Assembly (NCBI RefSeq): GCF_040869045.1
Contig: NC_090322.1
Coordinates: 196,787,477 to 196,851,476, forward strand
Length of the DNA: 64,000 bases
Direction of reading: 5' to 3'
Origin: Eurosta solidaginis
Lineage: Eukaryota > Arthropoda > Insecta > Diptera > Tephritidae
In this document: one piece after another, positions 22,344 to 32,025 of the stretch
How positions within the stretch are numbered: position 1 is the stretch's first letter
Layout: each line of letters starts with the position of its first letter
Program-made: the position numbers and the translations under genes
The notes under the pieces: model-generated
What the model was told of the DNA's origin: nothing
Seen by the model: only the letters and a program-made list of their open reading frames with translations
Databases searched by the model: none

Positions 22344-23566
22344 TCAGTGCATGCTCTGTTTTGCTGTGGATTCGATAGCTCTTTTCCTACAACAAAACAA
22401 CTTCGAGCCATATGTCCTTTCCTGCCACACTTAAAACAATTACCTTCAAACTTCCTCTGAGCTCCCGACGTTGGTAGAACAGATTTTAGAGCATTGCAAA
22501 CTGTCTGCAACTGGTTTTCCTCAACATCTACCCGACGTGCGCGATACGAAGGTCTGCTCAAAAGTGTGGCTGTTTCTTGTGTCAATGCATGTGCAACTGT
22601 CTCCGCAAACGTTTTCTTTGGCATAGCGTAAGTTGCGCGCTTAGTGTCAATGTCCCGAATGCCATTCATGAACGCTTGAATTTTCATACGTTCGTTAAAC
22701 TCACTGGAAGCATCCTCGTTTGCTAAATGAGCCAACCGTTCAATTTCTGTGGAAAAATCCTGTAACGTTTCCCCTTGCTTCTGCCACCGATTCAACAATT
22801 CCATTTGAAAAATCTGTTTCCGGTGTCCACTGCCGAATTTCCTCTCGAGTGCATTCATTATGGCCGTAAAACTGCGCTGTTCCCCCGTAGGTACTATGTT
22901 CAAAACCTCTGTTGCAGAACCTTTTAACGAAAGGATCAAAGCCGTTGCTTTATCAGCTTCACCCCAGTTATTACTCATTGCTGCCAAATCAAACTGCTTC
23001 TCAAAAGTCTTAAAAGGAATAGTCCCGTCATAAGGAGGAACTTTAAATTTCATTCCACCAGAAACCATCGTTGTCGCTGCCCGAGTATTATCACGGATAT
23101 GGTTTTCTAAACAACCAACTCTTTCTTCAATATATTGAACCTTCTCGACGACTCTTTCCTCAACAGATTTGACCTGCTCATCAATTGCTGAAACTTTCTC
23201 ACCAATTTCCGCTGTATGTTTGTTGAAAGAAGCTAACATTTTCGATAAACTCTCAGATAATCTTTCAGCCAGCCGAGTTTCCAGGCTTTCAGCCATTTCC
23301 TTAGAGTTTTCAGCCAACTGGCCTTGAATAGCCATGAGCAAATCGTCGACGTTTGTACTTACTGAAGGCGACGTTCCTTCTTCCCTCTCAGGTTTGGTGG
23401 TTAAATCTGAAACATGAAAATTATAAGCGTCCGCATCCAAACCATCGGCTTCTACAGCTTACCTTAACCGTGTTTGTAGCTCTAGTTTATTTCCATTTGT
23501 TGGAAAACCACGAATTTCAAGTTGTGCTTTAAGCTGTTGAATTCGCAACTCTTCTAATTTTACCAT
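22316..23566 (-). pseudogene. Gypsy gag with N-terminal SAP-like domain and CCHC knuckle
   Basis: The first in-frame ATG is at 23564-23566. Residues 1-35 read LEELRIQQLKAQLEIRGFP and then a G-NK-EL-TRLR pattern, matching the SAP DNA-binding motif. A TAA at 23459-23461 (codon 36) interrupts the frame directly after it, and the frame then runs open to the TAA at 22316-22318. The middle has a coiled-coil-like region (heptads around 23150-23330) and a gag core (FKTFEKQFDLAA, WQKQGETLQDF). Near the C terminus CFKCGRKGHMARSC is a C-x2-C-x4-H-x4-C zinc knuckle. Total length would be 416 codons. The gene ends in the slippery-like GTTAAAC followed at once by TAA. Confidence 0.9.
22319..22325 (-). promoter_or_regulatory. 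Candidate -1 ribosomal frameshift heptamer
   Basis: On the minus strand G TTA AAC sits in the gag frame directly before the gag TAA (22316-22318). Shifting -1 here enters the pol frame, whose last upstream stop (TGA at 22344-22346) is only about 20 bases earlier. Any gag-pol shift must therefore occur in this short window. Known fact: GUUAAAC serves as a -1 slippery site in arteriviruses. Function here is inferred. Confidence 0.6.
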
Positions 23567-23590
23567 CTTGCAATTCTTATTCGTTTAGCA

Positions 23591-23608
23591 ATCTCACTTC
23601 TGACACCA
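23591..23608 (-). other. Primer-binding site, tRNA-Leu type
   Basis: Two bases inside the 5' LTR, the minus strand reads TGGTGTCAGAAGTGAGAT. This is complementary to the 3' end of eukaryotic tRNA-Leu with the CCA tail, with a mismatch after position 14. Recognised from general knowledge of tRNA-Leu 3' ends. Confidence 0.75.
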
Positions 23609-23610
23609 AT

Positions 23611-23783
23611 TGTTACGGGTTTTAATAAATGTATCCCTAGATTGCCAATCGAATAAATCGTAAATAAAATTTATGTAAGAAAAATTGATTCTTTATTCAC
23701 CAACGAATTCAAAAACTAAAATTAATTAATTTTCACAATGACATATATTTCAAAGTTCAGTTTCCAAAAATATTTTCGTCACA
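23611..23783 (-). repeat. 5' LTR of the Gypsy element
   Basis: 173 bp, identical to 18559-18731 except for T at 23722 where the other LTR has C (plus strand). It has the same TG...CA ends. Confidence 0.95.
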
Positions 23784-23791
23784 AAATGTAT

Positions 23792-24190
23792 GATATATAT
23801 ATTGATAGTCAGGCGGCGATTAAAGCAATAATCTCAAACATTACTTCATCAAGAAGTGTTTTGGAATACAAAGAAGCATTGGAAAACTTCGCTTAGGCCG
23901 GACCATTTATCTATAATGGGCTCCTGGTCATAAAAGGATAGAAGGTAACGAGAAGGTCGATGAGTTAACAAAGGAGGGTGCAACACTCGCTGAATCGACG
24001 GTAGACGTTTCAACCAGTTTGCGAGAAATCAAAACAAGACAGGACAGGCTCGTCCATAACAGCAGATGTAGAAAGAACGAGCTGCAGGAAGAAACGGTTG
24101 AGCACGTTCTGTGCTATTTGGGGCGGAAGAGTCGCCAGGTCTCGAGAAATCCATTAAGCAAGGTCCTGGAAAACTTCTAGTATTTGCCAA
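23792..24190 (+). pseudogene. LINE RNase H remnant and C-terminal tail (copy 1)
   Basis: The plus strand reads YIDSQAAIKAIISNITSS and, after a stop, APGHKRIEGNEKVDELTKEG, two consecutive motifs of the RNase H domain of I/jockey-group LINEs. Then come EETVEHVLCYLG and LSKVLENF, of the type found at the end of such ORF2 proteins. Stops and a frameshift show it is dead. The Gypsy element borders it on the left (LTR end 23783). From 23858 onward it is repeated at 27592-27924. Confidence 0.8.
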
Positions 24191-25128
24191 GAGGGCTAAA
24201 TTATTCTATAACATAAGTCCTGGCACCTGATTTGGGTTCTTATGCTTCTGTAATAATTCTGGTAATACCATTAACACATTCAGTCTATGTGAGATCTATA
24301 TTGGCCGGCGACTTTAATCTAACCTATCCGGATATTCCTGGAAATTTTCAGGCTGATCCATGGGCCTGGGCAGGCACGGAATAGGTGAAGGTGTCGTCTG
24401 TCAGTGGAGACCTTAGTACTGCGCTGGCCGCTTGCTCTCCGATTCTGGAAAATTGAGCCTCAAGCCAGTTTAATGCATGCTGTGGAATAAACTAGCCACT
24501 TTATGCTAAGCTGTGCAACCTTTGCGAGAAGAACAGTAAAAGGTGTCCTAGTAAGCTTCTCCTTAACTGGACAACTACCACGCAACCTAAGCTAGGCAAA
24601 TCTAATAATATTTTTCATAGGCATAATACCTTTACTTCAGTGTATACTAATTTTATGCATAACCAAACTTCATACTCAAAAAAGGTTCTTTGGATGGGTA
24701 TGAGAGTGTGAAATTTTTAAAGAATTGTTTTGAAATTAAGTAAAGTTGGTGAGAGAAATATTTCAAATACGATAGAAAAACAAAGCATATAAAAGAATTT
24801 TGAGCCAGAGTATTTAGAAAAGAATGTCCTTGCGCTGACATCTCCATAGCCGAAAACACCGCCTGGTGTGTGGGTAAATACTTCAGCTTATGTGGCTACA
24901 TGAATACATATGTACATACAAACATACACCGTTACAGAGATTTGCAAATTTACATTTGTATGCGCCTAAAGTGCTTGTCTGTTTGCGCATTTCGTTGAGC
25001 ATTTGCATATCTTGCTTATTTATTTTCCCAAAGCTCACAGTGCCACCAGCTGTTGTTATTCGCCATATTTTTATGCTCCAGCTAAAGTTTGCTGTGCTGT
25101 TTTCGTTAATTTGTTTTTGCTGTTTCTT
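24191..25128. other. LINE 3' region and unassigned sequence
   Basis: The first ~200 bp probably continue the LINE 3' end (GCCAAGAGGGCTAAATTATT). The rest holds no recognised gene; short open frames on both strands are not convincing. It is repeated at 27925-28862 as part of the tandem duplication. Confidence 0.5.
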
Positions 25129-26209
25129 TTTTTATACTCAGCTGAGCAGAGTAAGATTTCTATATATCAAAATGATCTGGCCGAAAAAAGAAATTTATTT
25201 AGCCATGTCCGTCCGTCCGTCCGTAAACACGATAACTTGAGTAAATTTTGAGGTATCTTGATGAAATATGCTATGTAGGTTCCTGGGTACTCATCTCAGA
25301 TCGCTGTTTAAAATGAACTAAATATAACCACGCCCACTTTTTAGATATCGGAAATTTCGAAAAACCGAAAAAGTGCGATAATTCATTACCAAAGACGGAT
25401 AAAGCGATGAAACTTGGTAGGTGCGTTGACCTTATGACGCAAAATATAAAATTAGTACAATTTTTGACAATGGGCGTGGCACCGCTCACTTTTAAAAGAA
25501 GGTAACTTAAAAGTTTTGCAAGCTGTAACTTGGCAGTCGTTGAAGATATCATAATTAAATTTGGCAAGAGCGTTACTCCTATTACTATATGTGTGCTAAA
25601 TAAAAATTAGCAAAATCGGATGACGAACACGCCCACTTCTTAAAAAAAATTTTTTTTTAAGTCAAATCATAACAAAAAATGTAATATCTTTACAATATAG
25701 AAGTAAATTATGTCAACATTCAACTCCAGTAATGATATGGTGCAACAAAATACAAAAATGCCATGATTCTATACCAAATATGAAAAAAGGGACGAAACGT
25801 TGTAATTGGATTGGTTTATTAACGCAAAATATAACTTAAGAAAAAACTTTGAAAAATGGGTGTGACACATACCATATTAAGTAGAATAAAATGAAAAAGT
25901 TCTGCAGGGCGAAATCAAAAGCTCTTGGAATCTTGGCAGGAATACTGTTCCTGCTATTACATATATAAATAAATTAGCGGTACCCGACAGATGATGTTCT
26001 GGGTCACCTTGGTCCACATTTTCGTCGATATCTCGAAAACTCCTTCACATATACAACTAAGGGCCACTCCCTTTTAAAACCCTCATTAATACCTTTAATT
26101 TGAAACCCATATCGTACAAGCACATTCTACAGTCACACCTGTCCCACGTTTATGGCGATATCCCGAAATGGCGTGAATCTATGGAACTATGGCCCATTCC
26201 CTTTTAAAA
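25129..26209 (-). mobile_element. Hairpin-ended element B, 3' portion (copy 1)
   Basis: Family 3' end in reverse orientation (TTTTTATACTCAGCTGAGCA), then the family body in reverse, including the CCGTCCGTCCGTCCG microsatellite and two or so ~130-bp repeats. It is interrupted at 26209/26210 by a Helitron. The matching 5' part lies at 31374-31535. It is duplicated at 28863-29943. Confidence 0.85.
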
Positions 26210-27591
26210 TCTATATATTAATACGCTAACAAAATTTCCATACAATCAATTGACAGGCTGTTTCGCATACTTAGCATACGTAAAATCATATAAAAGTTAT
26301 ATGAATCGATTCGTATTGATCAGCCGCAGTGCATAGGCCTATTTTTGTTAACAAATATTACTCTATTTGTTTATAATTAATAGAAAAAGTTTTTTGTTAA
26401 TTCGAAAATCTGTGCAGCTATCGAAATTGCCATCTGTAGGACGCATTATGTTCACAAACCCCCCTGAGTACAAAGCTCCAAATGCTCAATTGTCGCGTTG
26501 TTCAAATGTTTCATGTCTACATATGTATATATTTGTACACGCCAAAACGGTGAGAGAACTAATGCTACACTCATTTTCAGTTCAAATAAAATATTGTTTC
26601 CCATTGCTGCCAATTACCTATATTGGCCTGTACCAAAATCCTTAAAAAATTATTCTAAAATAATTGTTTGCGCACAAAAAAACTTTAAAGAGAAGTAATA
26701 ACTTAACCGGCCTATTTTTTTGGACAAATTTTACTTACACGTAAAAGCATAGGTATTTATTTAACATATTCTTTGTTTTTCATTTTAGTTGCTTTAAAAA
26801 AATGAAATCAGAAATAATGAGTCAACTTTTGTTCAAACTCACTAAATTTATTTATTTATAACAATTAATTGCAAATTTGACCCAAAATGTTTTTTGCATT
26901 TCCAGATTTTATGGTCATTTTAGATATAGTAGGTCTTATACTGAACAAAAAATAAATAAATTTGCTACAAATATATTACATTAAAATTTGTATATTGTCT
27001 TTTATGCTAATTTATTTTGATATTTCTTATTTTATTTTATTATATTATCTTTTATTTGAACTTAGTTTATTTATTATTTAAATGCAATTTGATTGAATCG
27101 GAAAATTTCACGTTGTACATTAAACGAAAAAAACGACCCAAAAACGTTTTCGATTTTAGGTCGAAATATTCCATAGGCAGTATATTACCCACTATATTTA
27201 TTATTAGGCTAACTTTTTTGGATTATATGCCCATTAATGGGATGCTTAGATCCCATAATCCTAATTTGTTTATGTCGCTTAAAATTATAAAATCAATTTT
27301 ATTTTAGTAAATATGTTTGCGTGAATAATTTGAATATTTTTGTTTTGTCAAGTAATTTCACCTTAATTCTATGTCAATTTCTTTTGATTTTACATATTTT
27401 TTATATTTTTTTTTAAGGAGCTCCATACCAAAACATTTGAAAATTTTGTAGAAAATTTAAGAAAATACAATAAAAATTACAACGCCTTAATGAAAAATTT
27501 AAGTAAGTTAGACCAGTTTGCTATATTTCCACTCACTGCTTAACTATTAGCGCGTTATTGCACTACCCTAAACACTGGGTGCATAGACTGA
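26210..27591 (+). mobile_element. Helitron G, copy 1, truncated at the duplication junction
   Basis: Starts TCTATATATTAATACGC directly after AAAA of element B. The 3' end is missing because the tandem-duplication junction at 27591 cuts it 48 bp early. The complete copy is 29944-31373. AT-rich with no Rep/helicase coding; open frames of up to 96 codons (for example 27017-27307) show no known domain. Confidence 0.75.
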
Positions 27592-27924
27592 GTTTTGGAA
27601 TACAAAGAAGCATTGGAAAACTTCGCTTAGGCCGGACCATTTATCTATAATGGGCTCCTGGTCATAAAAGGATAGAAGGTAACGAGAAGGTCGATGAGTT
27701 AACAAAGGAGGGTGCAACACTCGCTGAATCGACGGTAGACGTTTCAACCAGTTTGCGAGAAATCAAAACAAGACAGGACAGGCTCGTCCATAACAGCAGA
27801 TGTAGAAAGAACGAGCTGCAGGAAGAAACGGTTGAGCACGTTCTGTGCTATTTGGGGCGGAAGAGTCGCCAGGTCTCGAGAAATCCATTAAGCAAGGTCC
27901 TGGAAAACTTCTAGTATTTGCCAA
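27592..27924 (+). pseudogene. LINE RNase H remnant (copy 2, cut at its start)
   Basis: Copy of 23858-24190 within the tandem duplication. It lacks the SDSQAA motif part, which lies left of the breakpoint, but retains APGHKRIEGNEKVDELTKEG and the HVLCYLG tail. Confidence 0.8.
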
Positions 27925-28862
27925 GAGGGCTAAATTATTCTATAACATAAGTCCTGGCACCTGATTTGGGTTCTTATGCTTCTGTAATAATTCTGGTAAT
28001 ACCATTAACACATTCAGTCTATGTGAGATCTATATTGGCCGGCGACTTTAATCTAACCTATCCGGATATTCCTGGAAATTTTCAGGCTGATCCATGGGCC
28101 TGGGCAGGCACGGAATAGGTGAAGGTGTCGTCTGTCAGTGGAGACCTTAGTACTGCGCTGGCCGCTTGCTCTCCGATTCTGGAAAATTGAGCCTCAAGCC
28201 AGTTTAATGCATGCTGTGGAATAAACTAGCCACTTTATGCTAAGCTGTGCAACCTTTGCGAGAAGAACAGTAAAAGGTGTCCTAGTAAGCTTCTCCTTAA
28301 CTGGACAACTACCACGCAACCTAAGCTAGGCAAATCTAATAATATTTTTCATAGGCATAATACCTTTACTTCAGTGTATACTAATTTTATGCATAACCAA
28401 ACTTCATACTCAAAAAAGGTTCTTTGGATGGGTATGAGAGTGTGAAATTTTTAAAGAATTGTTTTGAAATTAAGTAAAGTTGGTGAGAGAAATATTTCAA
28501 ATACGATAGAAAAACAAAGCATATAAAAGAATTTTGAGCCAGAGTATTTAGAAAAGAATGTCCTTGCGCTGACATCTCCATAGCCGAAAACACCGCCTGG
28601 TGTGTGGGTAAATACTTCAGCTTATGTGGCTACATGAATACATATGTACATACAAACATACACCGTTACAGAGATTTGCAAATTTACATTTGTATGCGCC
28701 TAAAGTGCTTGTCTGTTTGCGCATTTCGTTGAGCATTTGCATATCTTGCTTATTTATTTTCCCAAAGCTCACAGTGCCACCAGCTGTTGTTATTCGCCAT
28801 ATTTTTATGCTCCAGCTAAAGTTTGCTGTGCTGTTTTCGTTAATTTGTTTTTGCTGTTTCTT

Positions 28863-29943
28863 TTTTTATACTCAGCTGAGCAGAGTAAGATTTCTATATA
28901 TCAAAATGATCTGGCCGAAAAAAGAAATTTATTTAGCCATGTCCGTCCGTCCGTCCGTAAACACGATAACTTGAGTAAATTTTGAGGTATCTTGATGAAA
29001 TATGCTATGTAGGTTCCTGGGTACTCATCTCAGATCGCTGTTTAAAATGAACTAAATATAACCACGCCCACTTTTTAGATATCGGAAATTTCGAAAAACC
29101 GAAAAAGTGCGATAATTCATTACCAAAGACGGATAAAGCGATGAAACTTGGTAGGTGCGTTGACCTTATGACGCAAAATATAAAATTAGTACAATTTTTG
29201 ACAATGGGCGTGGCACCGCTCACTTTTAAAAGAAGGTAACTTAAAAGTTTTGCAAGCTGTAACTTGGCAGTCGTTGAAGATATCATAATTAAATTTGGCA
29301 AGAGCGTTACTCCTATTACTATATGTGTGCTAAATAAAAATTAGCAAAATCGGATGACGAACACGCCCACTTCTTAAAAAAAATTTTTTTTTAAGTCAAA
29401 TCATAACAAAAAATGTAATATCTTTACAATATAGAAGTAAATTATGTCAACATTCAACTCCAGTAATGATATGGTGCAACAAAATACAAAAATGCCATGA
29501 TTCTATACCAAATATGAAAAAAGGGACGAAACGTTGTAATTGGATTGGTTTATTAACGCAAAATATAACTTAAGAAAAAACTTTGAAAAATGGGTGTGAC
29601 ACATACCATATTAAGTAGAATAAAATGAAAAAGTTCTGCAGGGCGAAATCAAAAGCTCTTGGAATCTTGGCAGGAATACTGTTCCTGCTATTACATATAT
29701 AAATAAATTAGCGGTACCCGACAGATGATGTTCTGGGTCACCTTGGTCCACATTTTCGTCGATATCTCGAAAACTCCTTCACATATACAACTAAGGGCCA
29801 CTCCCTTTTAAAACCCTCATTAATACCTTTAATTTGAAACCCATATCGTACAAGCACATTCTACAGTCACACCTGTCCCACGTTTATGGCGATATCCCGA
29901 AATGGCGTGAATCTATGGAACTATGGCCCATTCCCTTTTAAAA
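28863..29943 (-). mobile_element. Hairpin-ended element B, 3' portion (copy 2)
   Basis: Copy of 25129-26209 inside duplication unit 2. Together with 31374-31535 it reconstitutes the element around the inserted Helitron. Confidence 0.85.
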
Positions 29944-31373
29944 TCTATATATTAATACGCTAACAAAATTTCCATACAATCAATTGACAGGCTGTTTCGC
30001 ATACTTAGCATACGTAAAATCATATAAAAGTTATATGAATCGATTCGTATTGATCAGCCGCAGTGCATAGGCCTATTTTTGTTAACAAATATTACTCTAT
30101 TTGTTTATAATTAATAGAAAAAGTTTTTTGTTAATTCGAAAATCTGTGCAGCTATCGAAATTGCCATCTGTAGGACGCATTATGTTCACAAACCCCCCTG
30201 AGTACAAAGCTCCAAATGCTCAATTGTCGCGTTGTTCAAATGTTTCATGTCTACATATGTATATATTTGTACACGCCAAAACGGTGAGAGAACTAATGCT
30301 ACACTCATTTTCAGTTCAAATAAAATATTGTTTCCCATTGCTGCCAATTACCTATATTGGCCTGTACCAAAATCCTTAAAAAATTATTCTAAAATAATTG
30401 TTTGCGCACAAAAAAACTTTAAAGAGAAGTAATAACTTAACCGGCCTATTTTTTTGGACAAATTTTACTTACACGTAAAAGCATAGGTATTTATTTAACA
30501 TATTCTTTGTTTTTCATTTTAGTTGCTTTAAAAAAATGAAATCAGAAATAATGAGTCAACTTTTGTTCAAACTCACTAAATTTATTTATTTATAACAATT
30601 AATTGCAAATTTGACCCAAAATGTTTTTTGCATTTCCAGATTTTATGGTCATTTTAGATATAGTAGGTCTTATACTGAACAAAAAATAAATAAATTTGCT
30701 ACAAATATATTACATTAAAATTTGTATATTGTCTTTTATGCTAATTTATTTTGATATTTCTTATTTTATTTTATTATATTATCTTTTATTTGAACTTAGT
30801 TTATTTATTATTTAAATGCAATTTGATTGAATCGGAAAATTTCACGTTGTACATTAAACGAAAAAAACGACCCAAAAACGTTTTCGATTTTAGGTCGAAA
30901 TATTCCATAGGCAGTATATTACCCACTATATTTATTATTAGGCTAACTTTTTTGGATTATATGCCCATTAATGGGATGCTTAGATCCCATAATCCTAATT
31001 TGTTTATGTCGCTTAAAATTATAAAATCAATTTTATTTTAGTAAATATGTTTGCGTGAATAATTTGAATATTTTTGTTTTGTCAAGTAATTTCACCTTAA
31101 TTCTATGTCAATTTCTTTTGATTTTACATATTTTTTATATTTTTTTTTAAGGAGCTCCATACCAAAACATTTGAAAATTTTGTAGAAAATTTAAGAAAAT
31201 ACAATAAAAATTACAACGCCTTAATGAAAAATTTAAGTAAGTTAGACCAGTTTGCTATATTTCCACTCACTGCTTAACTATTAGCGCGTTATTGCACTAC
31301 CCTAAACACTGGGTGCATAGACTGAGTTGAAAAAAATACAAGTTGGTCGAATTTCAACCACAGGCGATACTAG
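29944..31373 (+). mobile_element. Helitron G, complete copy, 1430 bp
   Basis: Begins TCTATATATTAATACGC and ends CAGGCGATACTAG followed by T. Comparison with the family sequence of the host element (TTTTAAAATACTCTTTAATA) shows a clean insertion between A and T, with no target duplication, exactly as expected for Helitrons. A short TGGT/ACCA stem lies near the 3' end (about 31343-31360). It carries no recognisable transposase. Confidence 0.8.
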
Positions 31374-31535
31374 TACTCTTTAATACCTTCCATTTGATAC
31401 CCATGTCATACAAACACATTCCAGGGTTAACCTGGGTTAATTTTCCTACATAGTGATTTTCCCTTATATTGTCTCTAAAGCTCTCATCTGAGTATGTAAT
31501 GTTCGGTTATACCCGAACTTAGCCTTCCTTACTTG
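31374..31535 (-). mobile_element. Hairpin-ended element B, 5' end
   Basis: Reverse-oriented family 5' end: ACTCTTTAATACCTTCC, then TGAGTATGTAATGTTCGG with the TTCGGTTATACCCGAA hairpin, then CCTTCCTTACTTGT. It completes the element interrupted by Helitron G. It lies ~360 bp from the donor of exon 31896-32025. Confidence 0.85.
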
Positions 31536-31895
31536 TTTTTTTTTTTTTTTGTGTTCATATTTGCATTTTACTATTCCTTTGTCATAGCCAATAGCGTCAA
31601 CAATCGCCAATGTGTGTATTTGGCAATTTTAAAATTTTTACGGATTTTTTTTTTTTTGTTTAAGCTAGACAAATTTTCCTTTTCACTAATATTACTTCCA
31701 TTTCAACAAGCACAAAGCATCTGAAAGTGATTTTCCCTTTAGTTATCTACAAAACTTTCATGATTTAATTCTCTGTTTATCAGTATGACAGGTCCTTTGC
31801 CCTGTTGAGTGAGTTCAAATGTATTTTTACAGTTGTTTAGAAAAGTTTAACAAATAATTTATATTCCTTTTATTGATTTATATTTAGTTACTTAC

Positions 31896-32025
31896 CTGTC
31901 ACCAGATTGGCGTGATGAAATTGACAAACAGCATCTGCCTCAAACCAAGATATTCGATCACGGAAAAAGCGATAAAAGACATTAAGTCCCTCTTGAGGCA
32001 TTGTCCATGTATTGCTGACGTTTAC
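31896..32025 (-). CDS. C-type lectin-like domain exon (upstream of the pair)
   Basis: A 130-bp exon on the minus strand. The acceptor is a T-rich tract ending TTCTTGCAG just right of 32025; the donor CAG/GTAAGT lies at 31895/31896. It reads 43 codons plus one base, entering in phase 0 and leaving in phase 1. It contains FYRFFRDRISWFEADAVC followed by HHANLV, the first half of a CTLD: the Y-F strand, the W-x-E-A helix, the conserved helix Cys and the A-x-L turn. An N-V-S glycosylation sequon is at residues 2-4. The split codon joins exon 10514-10628 to give a continuous domain. The other two frames contain stops. The earlier exons (signal peptide, first strand) are not found in the 32 kb to the right. 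A secreted or extracellular sugar- or protein-binding role is inferred from the family. Confidence 0.9.

Larger units (their letters stand above)
18559..23783 (-). mobile_element. Ty3/Gypsy LTR retrotransposon, 5225 bp, defective
   Basis: The complete layout is visible on the minus strand: LTR (23611-23783), primer site, gag, protease, RT, RNase H, integrase, polypurine tract, LTR (18559-18731). The domain order PR-RT-RH-IN defines the Ty3/Gypsy class. No third (env-like) frame is present after integrase. The two LTRs differ at one of 173 positions (18670 versus 23722), which suggests a recent insertion. Yet the coding region has a gag nonsense codon, a -1 shift in an A-run, two pol nonsense codons and a deletion. 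The flanks, a TATAT-rich left side and AAATG on the right, show no clear target-site duplication. It lies in the sense orientation within the CTLD intron. A tRNA-Leu-type primer site is known for the mdg3/micropia lineage; membership is inference. Confidence 0.93.
23858..27591 (+). repeat. 3734-bp tandem duplication, unit 1
   Basis: Every feature in this unit recurs exactly 3734 bp to the right; all paired open frames translate identically. The trinucleotide GTT occurs at 23858, at 27592 and at 31326, so the junction has 3-bp microhomology. The unit starts within the LINE RNase H remnant and ends within a Helitron. See unit 2. Confidence 0.95.
27592..31325 (+). repeat. 3734-bp tandem duplication, unit 2
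   Basis: Direct repeat of 23858-27591 with no difference detected by eye, and all paired open frames identical. At the right edge the sequence continues into the last 48 bp of Helitron G and the 5' end of element B, so unit 2 is attached to the ancestral right flank while unit 1 is attached to the ancestral left flank. A very recent unequal exchange, a replication slip, or an assembly artefact would all give this picture. Confidence 0.95.
10629..31895 (-). other. 21.3-kb TE-filled intron of the CTLD gene
   Basis: Inferred intron between the two CTLD exons. It has a GTAAGT donor at its right end and a polypyrimidine-CAG acceptor at its left end. Joining the exons restores one valine codon and a continuous CTLD sequence, which is strong evidence that they are one transcript. 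Nearly all of the intron is identifiable repeat: hairpin-ended elements, minisatellites, a SINE, two Helitrons, a Gypsy element and a 3.7-kb tandem duplication. Only about 60 bp next to the acceptor and about 360 bp next to the donor look free of transposons. Confidence 0.85.

Noticed and set aside
18551..23790. Target-site duplication for the Gypsy element
   Set aside because: The left flank ends TATAT and the right flank begins AAATG; no 4-6-bp match adjoining the LTR ends.
24653..27307. Small open frames repeated identically 3734 bp away
   Set aside because: Their identity reflects the tandem duplication, not coding conservation; they lie in transposon or AT-rich sequence.
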